NCBI GenBank assembly: GCA_003833135.1
Contig: QZLH01000613.1
Span: 35,596-61,038, forward strand
Direction: 5' to 3'
DNA length: 25,443 nucleotides
Source of the DNA: Oehlia diaphana
Lineage: Eukaryota > Glomeromycota > Glomeromycetes > Glomerales > Glomeraceae
Under the pieces are notes generated by a model, which saw only the letters and a program-made list of their open reading frames with translations, was not told the origin of the DNA and did not search any database. Positions 1-9,764 of this stretch are shown here, in pieces. Position 1 is the first letter of the stretch. Each line of letters starts with the position of its first letter. The translations under genes and the position numbers were made by a program.

Positions 1-2130
1 AGTTAATATTTACCGCAAAATTTCCTAGAAACGGATAAATAAATACATATAAAATTTGCTACCCAGTAGGTATAACTACATTTGCATAATCGTGTAAATG
101 GTGCCGATCAGGGGATAATTATTTTTAAATCGTGTCTCATGCAAACGATGACTAAAAATCTTGATCTGCTAGTTTTGATACACGTAGTACACGTAGCAAA
201 AATTTTATGCACGATCGATCATAAGATCAATAAACAGAGTCAATTGAGTTGTCTCTTTTTTGCAGGAAAAAAAAAACTGTAATTATCTAAATATTGATCT
301 TGATCTCTTGATGACTTGATCTATAGGAAAAAATTTAAGTAATATCATGCATAAAATTTGTTTAATTATATACCCTGACTAAAAAAAGGTTCCAAAAAAT
401 TCTTTTTTATAAATCATTTCATTCTTTATTCTCTTCCGCTTACTTTTCATCTCACACTCATCATTCCCAACAAAGTAATTAAATAAACTTATCTTTCTCT
501 TTTTTTTTTATTTCCGCTTCGCAGTTTTCACCTTTCCTTTCTTAAAAAAAAAGTTCTTTGATTTTTTTTTCGCTGGGTTAATATTATTCCATTCCTCTTT
601 TACGCACACTATCTTCCTTTCCTTTCTTGCTGGGAATTATTCGGGGCGCGGGTTGGAGCGTGGGTACCAGTTATTATTGCAGTCCCGCGATAGGACCGAT
701 TGGTTGTGGAACGGCATGGTGCTATGCGTAATATTTTTAGCATAGCTTTTTAGGAAGACCCTTGCCGTATTACTTTATCGTTAATATGTTAATGATAAGC
801 GGTAAAGATTTTCTGCAATAGTTTTTTTTTTACATTTATTCAAAAATATATGAAATATATATGACTTAAAGTTCTATAAGTTAATATTGGTTGCTTATTA
901 AATTTTTTTATATCTTTAATTAATGCATTTATAGCTAATAAAGTTTTTTTTTTAAAAAAAAATAACGTAATATATATATATATACTGTATATAAAGTTAC
1001 ACTGTAATATCAGGAAAATTTTTTTATAGATTAGCGTAATATTTCGGAAGTGGTGAAATATTTAGAAATTGCAGATCGATCAACCAATGAAAGTTGGCAA
1101 GTCACTGATCGGCTGAAGTTTATGTCAAAAAATAATTATTATGAATAGTTATTAATACCGAATTTAGTGAGAGCGTACATTATAAACATGGTGCCGAGAC
1201 CCAATCCCAATGTTTGATAATCATCTTATTTTTTAAGTCTTAATTTAGAAGTCTTTTGCTCTTTTTTAAATAATAAATTTACCATAAAATTCAAAAAAAA
1301 ACCAAAGTCTGCAAGTAGTAGATTTTTTGAGCAAGGAGACGAATTAGTCAAAGGGCACTGTGTTACAAGTAACTTTAATTCATAATAATATGATTTTATT
1401 AATATAATTTTATGTAATAAACATAGTGAACTAATAGGTTTCTGTTATATTTCGATATAAAAGTTTCGGGATTTCGGGTTAGATTCGGTAAATGCATGTT
1501 CCGAAACTAAAGCTTCTGTTTCGGGAGGTTTCGGTTTCGTGCCCCATGCTTACCGGGCGCGGGCCGTACAAGTTTTTATAGTCATAAACAAAATTTAAAA
1601 TCAACAAAAATAAATATAATAGAGGTAAGTAATCAGGAGTTAATTTCAAAGTTAAGGCGTCCGATAATGTTTTTATTGTTACCGTATAATACAAAAGTTA
1701 TATCTTCGGCAAATAAGCAAACTACCAGTTGCGGAATCAATAATTCAAAAGCAACTAACCACATATCGCGAAAATGTTGTAACATGTCAAATGAACGCAT
1801 TTAATAAATACCAACGATCAACGAAAATAATATCTTTTATTGATTCTATAATTAAGGCCTACACTAAACTAGTAAGTAATTATTTTCACTTTTGCCAGCT
1901 CAATACTTTAAATATCATTCAGTAAATAAATTTTTATTTCCAATAAATAATAATTTAGTTTGATCAAAATCGTTTTTATATAAATCTTAAATAAAAATGT
2001 TTTAATATCTAACCAAAATAAGAATATCTAAAAACCCACCCATTAATTTTAATTAATTAAGGTATCTATTTTCTTCTTTTCAACGCTCCAATATTCTTAA
2101 TGTTTTATTCTCTATATATATTGTACTGAC
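1..2130. other. AT-rich intergenic region, no supported protein gene
   Basis: No open frame here looks like a protein. Short frames at 82-282 (plus) and 1479-1694 (minus) are low complexity and have no gene-like start or family resemblance. The stretch 411-640 is pyrimidine-rich (repeated CTTT/CTTCC blocks), as fungal promoters or 5' leaders often are, and it runs straight into the GC-rich island described separately. The part 1463-1545 carries repeated TTTCGGG words and a perfect 7-bp inverted pair, 1501-1507 with 1518-1524. That vocabulary resembles the foldback repeats later in the window. The rest is AT-rich DNA with poly-A, poly-T and TA runs. Confidence 0.6.
646..800. other. GC-rich hairpin cluster, candidate structured RNA of unknown class
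   Basis: This is a GC-rich block in otherwise AT-rich DNA. It contains four inverted pairs in order. 647-652 (CGCGGG) pairs with 684-689. 711-716 (ACGGCA) pairs with 763-768 and encloses a perfect 7-bp stem, 721-727 (GCTATGC) with 740-746. 775-784 pairs with 789-798 around a 4-nt loop with one G-T wobble. A T-run follows the inner stem at 747-751. I compared it from memory with U1, U2, U4, U5, U6, U12, SRP and U3 RNAs. Apart from a vague likeness of the first 45 bases to the SRP Alu domain, I saw no diagnostic motif and no SRP S-domain. It could also be a decayed repeat. Strand is unknown. Confidence 0.25.
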
Positions 2131-4612
2131 TTATTTATCATTTTGTAACTCTTTAAGATCTAATAAATTTTCATCATTACTTTGGCTGTCATCAATCAAT
2201 AAATTGTTCAAACTTTGAAATCTTGAATTTGATGTGTTACCAAGAAGATTGTCACCAGGGTTGTTACCAAGGTTTTGCTGCTGAGTAGATGATGATGAAT
2301 TATCTAAGAAATCTTTGGTATTAATTTTTTTATTCTTGTTATCAGTAAGTTCAGTTCTATTATCTACGTCTCCATATGATGTTGAATCGTTATTTCTTGT
2401 AGAATTTCTCAAAGAAGGAGATTCTCTTATTAACCCCACGAAATCATCATCATTCTCTTCATGTCTTCTTTCATGATCCCATCTATTACGGGATGATCTG
2501 TGATTTAATTGCCTAAAATCTCTATCGTTTCGTATAAATAATGGTCTTAAATATTTATCATCAAATGATGTAAACCAATGCTTCTTTAAAATTTTATTAT
2601 TTGTTGTTGTTTGTTGTAATTGAACCCTCACTTCAGGATTTCTATTAATACTTCCCGAATCAGATACGAATGATCCTTGAGAGCCTGTTCGATTATGTCC
2701 GTTATTACTCTCCCTTACAATATCGCGATATCTTACTCCGTAATGAACTTCGTTATCATATCCATCACTATAATATTTATCGTAGTTGTCGTCGTCTTCA
2801 TCACTATCACTACCTTCTTCTTCAACTCCGGTTTGTACCTTCATTATTTCTAATACTCGACTAGTTGATCCTCCAAATACAACAACACTTAATACGACAA
2901 CTACAAGAACTGTTGTTCTCATCGCGTCTGCATTTTCACCCTCTAATCCAGCTGCTAATGCAAATGCTACTGCTCCTCTCAAGCCTGCCCAGAATAACAT
3001 TACTGAATACTTGAATGGAATAGGTTCACCTCTATTTGCTTTGTTTCTATATCTTGATACAGTATTGATTAACTTTGAAAGTGGAAATACTGCGCTATAT
3101 CTTGATATACAGATAATAATCTACAAGGATTTTTTAAAGAAACGAAAAAAAAAAATAATAATAAATGAAAAGTGTAATAAGTTTTAACCACAAATCCACA
3201 ACACGTAACAGATACATACCGATGTAAAGAAAATAAAGAAGGGTTTATACTCCAAATTCAATTGTGTGAATAACGTCAAGCCTAAATAGATGAAAATAAA
3301 ATTCTCTGATAATTTGGCAAGAATATGAAACATATATTTTGTAGTGCGTTTTGTGCGTAGTGACATATTATCATACGTGTAGTGTTTCAATGTTATACCA
3401 CAAAACAACAAGGAAACAATTCCTATTTTTATAAAGAGATTAATTAATACTAAATAAAATTCAAAAAAAAAGTGTTGTTTGATGTACAAACCTGATAAAT
3501 GTAATCCGTTTGCGAACAAGTATGAAGAATATGCCATCAATGCCATGAGACATGATTCTATGGAAGGATACTTATATAAACGAGAATGCTTTAGCATGTA
3601 ATTAAATTAATTAAGGTTTAATATTAGCAAAGAAATAAAATCAAATATATAATAATAGTTAAAGGATATCAATGCACACGACACTCCAATAATAACTCCA
3701 ATTATTAAAGAAGTTCCAAAGTTAAGGAAGAATATAAAAATACCATGAGTTATATTTGAGAAATAAAAATCTTGACCTCGATATTTTTTTAATGTTCTAA
3801 CGAGAGAAATAAGGTTAATATATATATAAAACTATTAATAAAAAAGAATCTCACAAATGAAATTAATACGAACTCATAAAGTACAATGGAAACAACATCA
3901 TTCAAAATACTTTCTCCAAAAACTATAGAGTAAAGTTTAGGATCAACTTTGAGCGATTGGAATATGGTAAGTACGGTTACCGGATCGGTTGCTGATAAAA
4001 CAGATCCAAAAATCATTGAATCTAAAAATGAAAGTGACATTGAGCCTATTCCTATAGCTGATATTATTCCAACTAAAATTCTTTATAAGGAAGAATATTA
4101 ATAAAAATTATAATTAAAAATTTTTAATAAAGCGGTTTAATATTTACCCTATGACTAAAGCTGATATAAAAGTCCCTAAAAACGCAAACGTAAGAATTGT
4201 CCCAAGATTTTTGAAGAAATTTCCCTAAACATGAAATGATTCGTAAGCAATACAAAAAAAAAAAATCAATGAAATTATTCAAAATGTTCACCGCCACTAA
4301 ACTTATTGTTAAATATATTCGTACCTTCTTCATTTCATATCCAGTATTTAAAATAATAGGAGGAAGTAATAAGTTAAAAAAATACGTATAATTAAACGTA
4401 ACCATATCCTGAATCATTGATCCTGGAGACATACGAATAATCAATCCCACTAACATTCCCGCAAAAATTGAAATTACAGTTTCGTGTAATGCTCGTATTT
4501 GTTTGCGTTGTAAATAATAGGAAGAAAACAATGATAGTATTATAAGAGAGGTTAGAATAAGTAATGCCCAGCTCGAATAAAGCTCTTCTTCTTCAACTGG
4601 TGGTTTCTCCAT
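2131..4612 (-). CDS. Organellar-type Na+(K+)/H+ exchanger, seven exons
   Basis: This is a cation/proton antiporter of the CPA1/SLC9 family, most like the endosomal/Golgi branch (yeast Nhx1, animal NHE6/7/9), which exchanges luminal H+ for Na+ or K+. My exon model on the minus strand is 4612-4325, 4224-4148, 4080-3874, 3796-3670, 3597-3492, 3422-3220 and 3120-2131. It totals 1998 nt and 665 residues, and all phases agree. Visible landmarks are [18 protein letters not shown] (43-60), the inhibitor-binding-type [11 protein letters not shown] (78-88), ATDP (152-155), FGESILND (176-183), YPSIESC (243-249) and [12 protein letters not shown] (379-390). Membrane helices fill residues about 12-420. 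The tail from about 425 is hydrophilic, rich in D, E, N and S, and likely disordered. Oddities are an AT-AC fourth intron (separate entry) and a weak GTTCGT donor for intron 3. Start ATG 4612 is the first in frame and precedes the first helix. The family call is firm; the compartment is inferred. Confidence 0.93.
3598..3669 (-). other. AT-AC U12-type (minor spliceosome) intron in the exchanger gene
   Basis: Between exons 4 and 5 there is no usable GT-AG pair that keeps the conserved protein. On the minus strand the sequence after codon Leu233 starts ATATCCTTT, the exact consensus 5' splice site of U12-type AT-AC introns. The intron ends in AC at 3599-3598. A branch-site-like CCTTAAT (3616-3610, consensus TTCCTTAAY) lies with its A about 13-15 nt before the end, the spacing typical of U12 introns. 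Removing these 72 nt in phase 0 gives [17 protein letters not shown], which matches the conserved exchanger pattern at this place. All three U12 hallmarks are therefore present. I recall that U12 introns occur in animal SLC9 genes. Confidence 0.85.
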
Positions 4613-4866
4613 GACTGGTGACTAGTTGTCTAAAAAGAACTGAGAAATCGAGATTCCGGAACACGTTGGTAGAAGTGTAGCCGCAACTAAATGAAAAAAA
4701 AAAAATTTTAGCTAATTATAGAATCGCTATATTACTAATCAGTAGATTTGTACAACCGTAAAACTGTATGACAGGAGACTAATTCGGGTCGATATTGTAA
4801 ATTTCAAGAATTGAGCCACAGAGTCGAAATTACTTTATATAGTAAACACAGCCAACCCGTATAATT

Positions 4867-4981
4867 GCAAAAGTATCGATTTTTGATAGGTCAGGGGATT
4901 ATTTTTTGATACATCAATAAAAAGTAGAATAAATTTTATCAAGAAGCATACCGCAACTCTATCAAAGATCGATACTATTGC
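4867..4981. repeat. Small inverted-repeat element (115 bp)
   Basis: 4867-4889 and 4959-4981 are inverted copies of a 23-bp word (GCAAWAGTATCGATYTTTGATAG) with two mismatches, separated by 69 bp of AT-rich DNA. No convincing target-site duplication is visible; the flanks are both AT-rich (ending ATAATT and starting TATATATT). It may be a tiny non-autonomous element or a local palindrome. Its place between two divergent promoters gives it possible regulatory interest, but that is inference. Confidence 0.55.
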
Positions 4982-5444
4982 TATATATTAAGTTTATCGA
5001 CAGAACGTTTATACACAATTTTTTATTACTGTATCTTTATTATAGGTCAAAGTTTTTATATTACACTCAAATTTTACCAATATAATCAAAGCGAACCCTT
5101 TTTTTTTATTGCATTTTCAATTTCCAATTGAAGGTGCAGTCGTGAGAACGAATGAATTTAATATTTAAGAAATTATGGAAAATTATAAAACCGATCCTAT
5201 CCCTATTTTCTGAAACAGGAAGGTGCAGTTGTAGATTGCTTATTCTCTATATTTTATAATCGTTTCTATTTGCTCTTATTAAAAAGAATTATCGCCCAAA
5301 AAGGTAAATGATTTTCATTAATTTTAACTGATTTTCATAATTAATTTCGCTGTGACGTTGCCGAAGATAATCTCACGCGTGTACAACACATTTCAGTTTC
5401 AATATTTTTTTGATATTATTAAGATATAAAAAGATAATTACGCA

Positions 5445-5460
5445 AATTTTTATATAAATA
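5445..5460 (+). promoter_or_regulatory. TATA box of the chitin deacetylase gene
   Basis: The 16-mer AATTTTTATATAAATA ends at 5460, about 120 bp before the start codon at 5581. The identical 16-mer occurs before the repeat-protein gene (13604-13619). Pyrimidine-rich DNA and a CATCAAC-type context follow, as expected for a transcription start area. Confidence 0.5.
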
Positions 5461-5580
5461 CCGTATCTCTTCCCTCCCTCCCTTCTCAGTCATCAACATT
5501 TTTTAAGGAAAAAAAACACATTCTTTTTAATTTCATTAACATATTATCCCTCTTTTTTTCGTTAAATTTGTTTTAATAAA

Positions 5581-6819
5581 ATGAGAGGTATTAAATTTCT
5601 AATAATTGCCTTGTGCATTTTCAAAGTTATTGATGCTGCACCTGCCGCACAAGCAGATACAACATACACAACACCTCCAGAAACACCTCCAGAAATACCA
5701 CCTACGGAAACATCTCCGGAAACATCAACACCTTCGCAATTACCTCCGCAAACGCAAAATGCAAACCTCAACTTCCCTATATCAGGTAATGGAACTTGTG
5801 GTGTGGCAAATGGTTCTCGTTGCCCTGATGGATTTTGCTGTTCTGCTGGTGGTTTTTGTGGTGAAACTCCCGGTAAATATCTTAAATTCTTAGAGTAAAC
5901 CGAATTTCAGAATAGATTTTTTGATTTAATTTTTTCTATTAAAATTATATATTTTATAGAACATTGTCAGACTGGTTGCCAAGAAGAGTATGGAGTTTGT
6001 GGGGTTCCAGATAGTATTAGAAATGTAGGCTTCCAATTTAATACATGTACCGAAAATAACACCCTCGCGATTACATTTGATGATGGACCACAGGAAGTAA
6101 GTAAATTATACAATTCACCTACAACTTTTAATGAACCATAATATTTATTACCACTTTTTATAATATAGATTACGGAAACATTGCTTGATAATCTTAAAGA
6201 AAGAAATGTGAAAGCCACATTTTTCATGAACGGACATGCATATCAAAATCATTGTATTTATGATTACGCTCCCATTGTACAACGAGCATTTAAAGAAGGA
6301 CATCAACTAGCTTCACATACTTGGTCACATCCTCATTTACCACTATTATCAGAAGAAGAAATCCGTTATCAAATAGAATTTCTTGAAGTAGCATTCAAGA
6401 AAATAATTGGGGCAATTCCAACTTATTTTCGACCACCATTTGGCGAACGTTATGGAGTAGTACAAAATATTTTAAGAGAAAAAGGATATAAAATGATTAT
6501 ATGGGATCTTGATACTAACGATTTTAAAGAAGATTTACAACTTGCTACGGACCTTTATAATACTCAAATAGCTAAATTACCTGAACCTAATCCTCATATC
6601 ATATTAAATCATGATAGAATTGTGACCACTTCCACTACTCTTGCACCTTTTGAAGTTGATGATGCTCTAAAAAGAGGTTATAAAGTTACTACCGTTGGTG
6701 ATTGTATAGGAAAACCTGATAAAGATGATTGGTATAGAGATATCGGTAAACCTGAAAAACGAGATGATACTTGGAAATGTACTATTGAAGATATGCATGG
6801 ATTTGAGATGGAATTGTAG
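5581..6819 (+). CDS. Secreted chitin deacetylase (CE4/NodB) with a CBM18 chitin-binding domain
   Basis: This enzyme removes acetyl groups from chitin to give chitosan and should act at the cell wall or outside the cell. Exons are 5581-5872, 5960-6096 and 6169-6819, with GT-AG introns (GTAAAT...TATAG and GTAAGT...TATAG), giving 1080 nt and 359 residues. In order it has a signal peptide (1 to about 19), a P/T/E-rich linker (about 21-60), a cysteine-rich chitin-binding type 1 domain (about 71-112, CGVANGSRCPDGFCC), then a polysaccharide deacetylase domain. All five CE4 motifs are visible: TFDDGP (136-141, catalytic and metal Asp), HTWSH (193-197, metal His), RPPFGER (231-237), DTNDF (258-262) and LNHD (289-292). 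It therefore looks catalytically intact. In mycorrhizal fungi, chitin deacetylation is proposed to hide the fungus from plant chitin receptors; that role here is inference. Confidence 0.95.
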
Positions 6820-7872
6820 TAGCTAATAAAATTTAATATTGAATTTAGCTTATTTCTTTTTTTTTTCTATTGTATATTATTTGTTTATTTGACAATTTTT
6901 TTATACATAGTTCATATTAGAAAAGTCAAATACTTTATTTATAGAATCTACAATACACGAATTTGTATTCGTAGCAATTGATAAATGTATCTCTTTTTTG
7001 TTAAAATTTAATAACCCTAATAAACAAAATTAATTTAAAATAGATAAAAAAAACTAAAATTACACATTTTATTGCTGTTTTTGCTAACCCAAATGCAGTA
7101 ATGATTTAATGAACTCTTAATTGATAATTAATGTTATAAAATCTTTTTGTATCAACGCGAACGTTCTCGAATCTTCCAAAAAGTTGCATGCTTGTTTGTT
7201 TGCTTGGTGCTGATTAACGTACAGTCTAGGGATTGGAATCGATTATCGAATCTTTGTAGATTCGATTTTTTGTTCCTTATAAGATAATCAATTTTAAGCT
7301 TTAATAATTAATTCTATGATCAGTAAATATATAAACTCTGAATTAAAATCGTAAAATCTATTAAGAAATTATATGTCGTTACTAATACCCAACTATCACA
7401 TCGTTGCCGATCATTCGCCGATCATTTCATCATTTTTAGCAATTATCGATCAATTTCTTTTTTGAAAATATTTTAAATCATGCATTTTATTTTTTTGGAT
7501 GTAATGTTGAACTAATTTTTTTTGTTTAATTTTAATTAACTCTTCAACAAATGAGATTCGACTTTGATTCGATTATCGATTCCAATCCCTAGTACAGTCT
7601 CGGTACACTCGGTACAAAGACCTTAGTATCTTTTAATTGTTAAAACAAAAATAGTAACTTTAATGTTATCAATGAACCTATATTTGGTTACAATAAATAG
7701 AAATTAAATAAGATAAGCGGTACGTAATGTCGTAATGTAGATACACAAGGTTTAAAAACATATCTTAAAATAAACTTTACCATAAAATATTTATAACTTA
7801 TTATTTGTACGTTAAAAGCTTAACTTCTTTCTCTCATACTGTCATTATTAACAAAAGTTAAAACCAAAGAAA
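6820..7872. other. Intergenic region with MITE
   Basis: After the deacetylase stop there is an AATAAA-like signal (about 6824-6831) and AT-rich 3' DNA. No open frame is protein-like. The region 7219-7599 is a complete small transposon, listed separately. The short leader 7790-7872 before the next gene is rich in T and C and ends in an A-rich start context. Confidence 0.55.
7219..7599. mobile_element. hAT-like MITE with 8-bp target duplication
   Basis: The element is 7227-7591 (365 bp). It starts TAGGGATTGG and ends CCAATCCCTA, and the terminal inverted repeats 7227-7252 and 7566-7591 differ at one base. It is flanked by a perfect 8-bp direct repeat GTACAGTC (7219-7226 and 7592-7599). An 8-bp duplication together with a YAGGG terminus is the signature of the hAT superfamily. 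It has no coding capacity, so it would need a transposase in trans. Internally it has a short tandem GCCGATCATT repeat near 7407-7427. Both ends and the duplication are intact, which suggests a fairly recent insertion. Confidence 0.88.
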
Positions 7873-8298
7873 ATGGCTGATAATCCTCCACCACCTCCAA
7901 ACCCTTATGTTGCTAAAAGACCAACAGATAAATGGAGACATAGGGGAGTAACATATTGTAGAGTTTTTGGACAATGGGAATGTGAAATGTGTAGAAAAAA
8001 ATGGGATAGTGGGTATACCTGGGTGGCTATTAAAAAGTACGAACAAAATCTCGATGTTAGCCACTTCAAGAATAAAAAGGATCGAATGTATCAAAGATGC
8101 TTACCTTGCAATAAAAAAAATCCAAATAAGCACGAGGCAAAACTTGTATCTTTTAAACTGCTAGAAAACAATGTTAAGTTAGTAAAAGGTCCTGGACATA
8201 TAAGAAATCTATGTGGAAAATGTAATAAAGGAGCAATATGTGATAGGGCTAAGGTTGGTTTAAAAAGTTTAAAATTATTATTAAACCATAAACAATAG
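7873..8298 (+). CDS. 3CxxC-type zinc-finger protein, 141 aa
   Basis: This is a single-exon gene. The N-terminus is proline-rich (PPPPPNP, 5-11). The rest resembles the 3CxxC zinc-finger domain found in animal receptor-transporting proteins and ZAR1 and in many small fungal proteins. Metal-binding pairs are CEMC (37-40), CLPC (76-79) and CGKC (114-117), with additional C123 and H87. The segment FGQWECEMC...WDSGYTWVAI carries the typical aromatic residues after the first CxxC. There is no signal peptide and no membrane segment, so it is likely intracellular. The start ATG sits in an A-rich context (AAAATGG). Function in fungi is unknown; I infer only zinc binding. It is well separated from its neighbours. 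Confidence 0.8.
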   Translation: MADNPPPPPNPYVAKRPTDKWRHRGVTYCRVFGQWECEMCRKKWDSGYTWVAIKKYEQNLDVSHFKNKKDRMYQRCLPCNKKNPNKHEAKLVSFKLLENNVKLVKGPGHIRNLCGKCNKGAICDRAKVGLKSLKLLLNHKQ

Positions 8299-8886
8299 AA
8301 CTAATTATATATGTTTATGTTTTACACTATAGAAAAGATAAAGACAAACGTTCCAAAATCCGTCCGTATTTCGTTTCCTAATATTCATATCGTTCATTTG
8401 CTGTGATTAGTAACTATTATTTTCGTTAAAATACAACTATATTCTTATAAAGTATATAATTTTTTGAGAATTTATTATTATTATATTATTATTAAAATTG
8501 AATTTTTTTTAAAAAAAAATTCTTTTTACACTTTGAATATTCTGTGTTCGTTAATTTTTTGTCCTTTGAAACAAATTGTCGTTGTGAAATAAAATAAAAA
8601 ATAAATCTGCAGCTCAGCCGAACAGCCGAGATTCAATGAGTGATTGTCTTCATTTACTGACAATTTTAGAACAATTTGGTCCCCAGTAATCATGTGGGGG
8701 TTTTTTTTTGTACTATTTTATACCTTTATATATATATTGAATCCTAATTTAAGTATTTTTGTATCCCAAAAATCATTCCTAGAAACAGAAACCAAGGATA
8801 AAGAGTGATACCGACGAATTTTAATTTTTACATATTAGTATAATCTAATGAGTACTAAATGAGTACTATAATTAATATATTATAGA

Positions 8887-8966
8887 TATTGTCGGTGGTA
8901 TTTACATTGGTTAACGTTAACAAGACGTTAACCAATATATGTAAATATAGCACCGTACAATAATTA
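8887..8966. repeat. Long imperfect palindrome
   Basis: At the core, 8907-8917 (TTGGTTAACGT) and 8925-8935 are a perfect 11-bp inverted pair around a 7-nt loop. The pairing continues outward with small bulges: TTTACA with TGTAAA, GGTGGTA with the complement of TAGCACC, and ATTGTCGG with the complement of CCGTACAAT. The whole stem is about 35 bp per arm. It is probably a minimal foldback element or a decayed MITE; no coding potential. Confidence 0.65.
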
Positions 8967-9497
8967 CAATATTCGTATTATCGTACGACATATTGTATTT
9001 ATCAATAGACTTTTTCTTCCTAATAGTGTAATGGAATTTTTGCAACAAATTTTGCGGATATCTAAGAAAGAAATATTTGTCATTTCAATATTGTACGCAA
9101 AGTAAAACATTTCTTAATTCCAAAACGATTGAACGACCTTCATCATTTACAACAAAAGAATGAATAATTTACAAAGTTAATTTAGGAAATTATTAATGAT
9201 AATTCTTAGTATTTGATAAAATTAAGATTTTGTAAAATGTCACTTAAACTAATTCTTTCTCAGTGTTCGTCTTTTTTCTTAGTTGGGTACCTAATAATTC
9301 AACTTGTATGATTTCAAATTTTGGAAAATTCTGACATAGTTAACAAAATATTATGAAATGCCCTCTCCCCTCAATATTTATATATACTGTATGATAAATT
9401 TACCTTTTTTAATCAAGCAATTAGCGTCAGCGCAAAAGATGCTGGTGACGAAACACTGCAAAAATTTTATTGTAATTCATCATCACGTGGCCAGACA

Positions 9498-9764
9498 GGG
9501 CTAATCATCTACCCCAGTATCGCCAGAAAATTTTTTCACCCACGTGACTTTGGCCGGCATTATGAGATTTGGCTGGAATTAAGAAATTAACCATGTGACG
9601 AAATAACGAGTGATAAATAGGAATTTAGACACCGAAAAAATCTCTGTCCCCAGAATACTTGTAAAAAATGAGAAAGTGGAGGGATGTGACATGGGTGACA
9701 AATTATTTAGGGTCACGTGGAAGTGAAAAAATTTTCTGGCGATACTGGGGAAGATGGGGCTAAT
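9498..9764. mobile_element. MITE with long terminal inverted repeats and 8-bp target duplication
   Basis: The element is 9506-9756 (251 bp). Left arm 9506-9548 and right arm 9712-9756 are inverted copies beginning CATCTWCCCCAGTATCGCC and ending near CACGTGAC, with one early mismatch and a 2-bp length difference. Perfect direct repeats GGGCTAAT (9498-9505 and 9757-9764) flank it, extendable by one base to 9 bp. An 8-9 bp duplication fits hAT-like or Mutator-like elements; the CATCT terminus does not settle it. The interior has no coding capacity. Confidence 0.85.

Larger units (their letters stand above)
4613..5580. promoter_or_regulatory. Divergent intergenic region between exchanger and chitin deacetylase
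   Basis: The two genes are transcribed away from each other from this 968-bp stretch, so both promoters must lie here. On the deacetylase side there is a clear TATA-like block at 5451-5460, followed by a pyrimidine-rich leader (about 5466-5488) and the start codon at 5581. I see no clear TATA box on the exchanger side. An inverted-repeat element sits near the middle (4867-4981). No protein-coding frame is supported. Confidence 0.55.

Noticed and set aside
82..282. 66-codon plus frame near the window start
   Set aside because: There is no domain, promoter or conserved pattern, and it ends in low-complexity lysine codons.
7858..8094. Minus-strand 78-codon frame opposite the zinc-finger gene
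   Set aside because: It is the complement of a conserved CxxC domain and has no features of its own.
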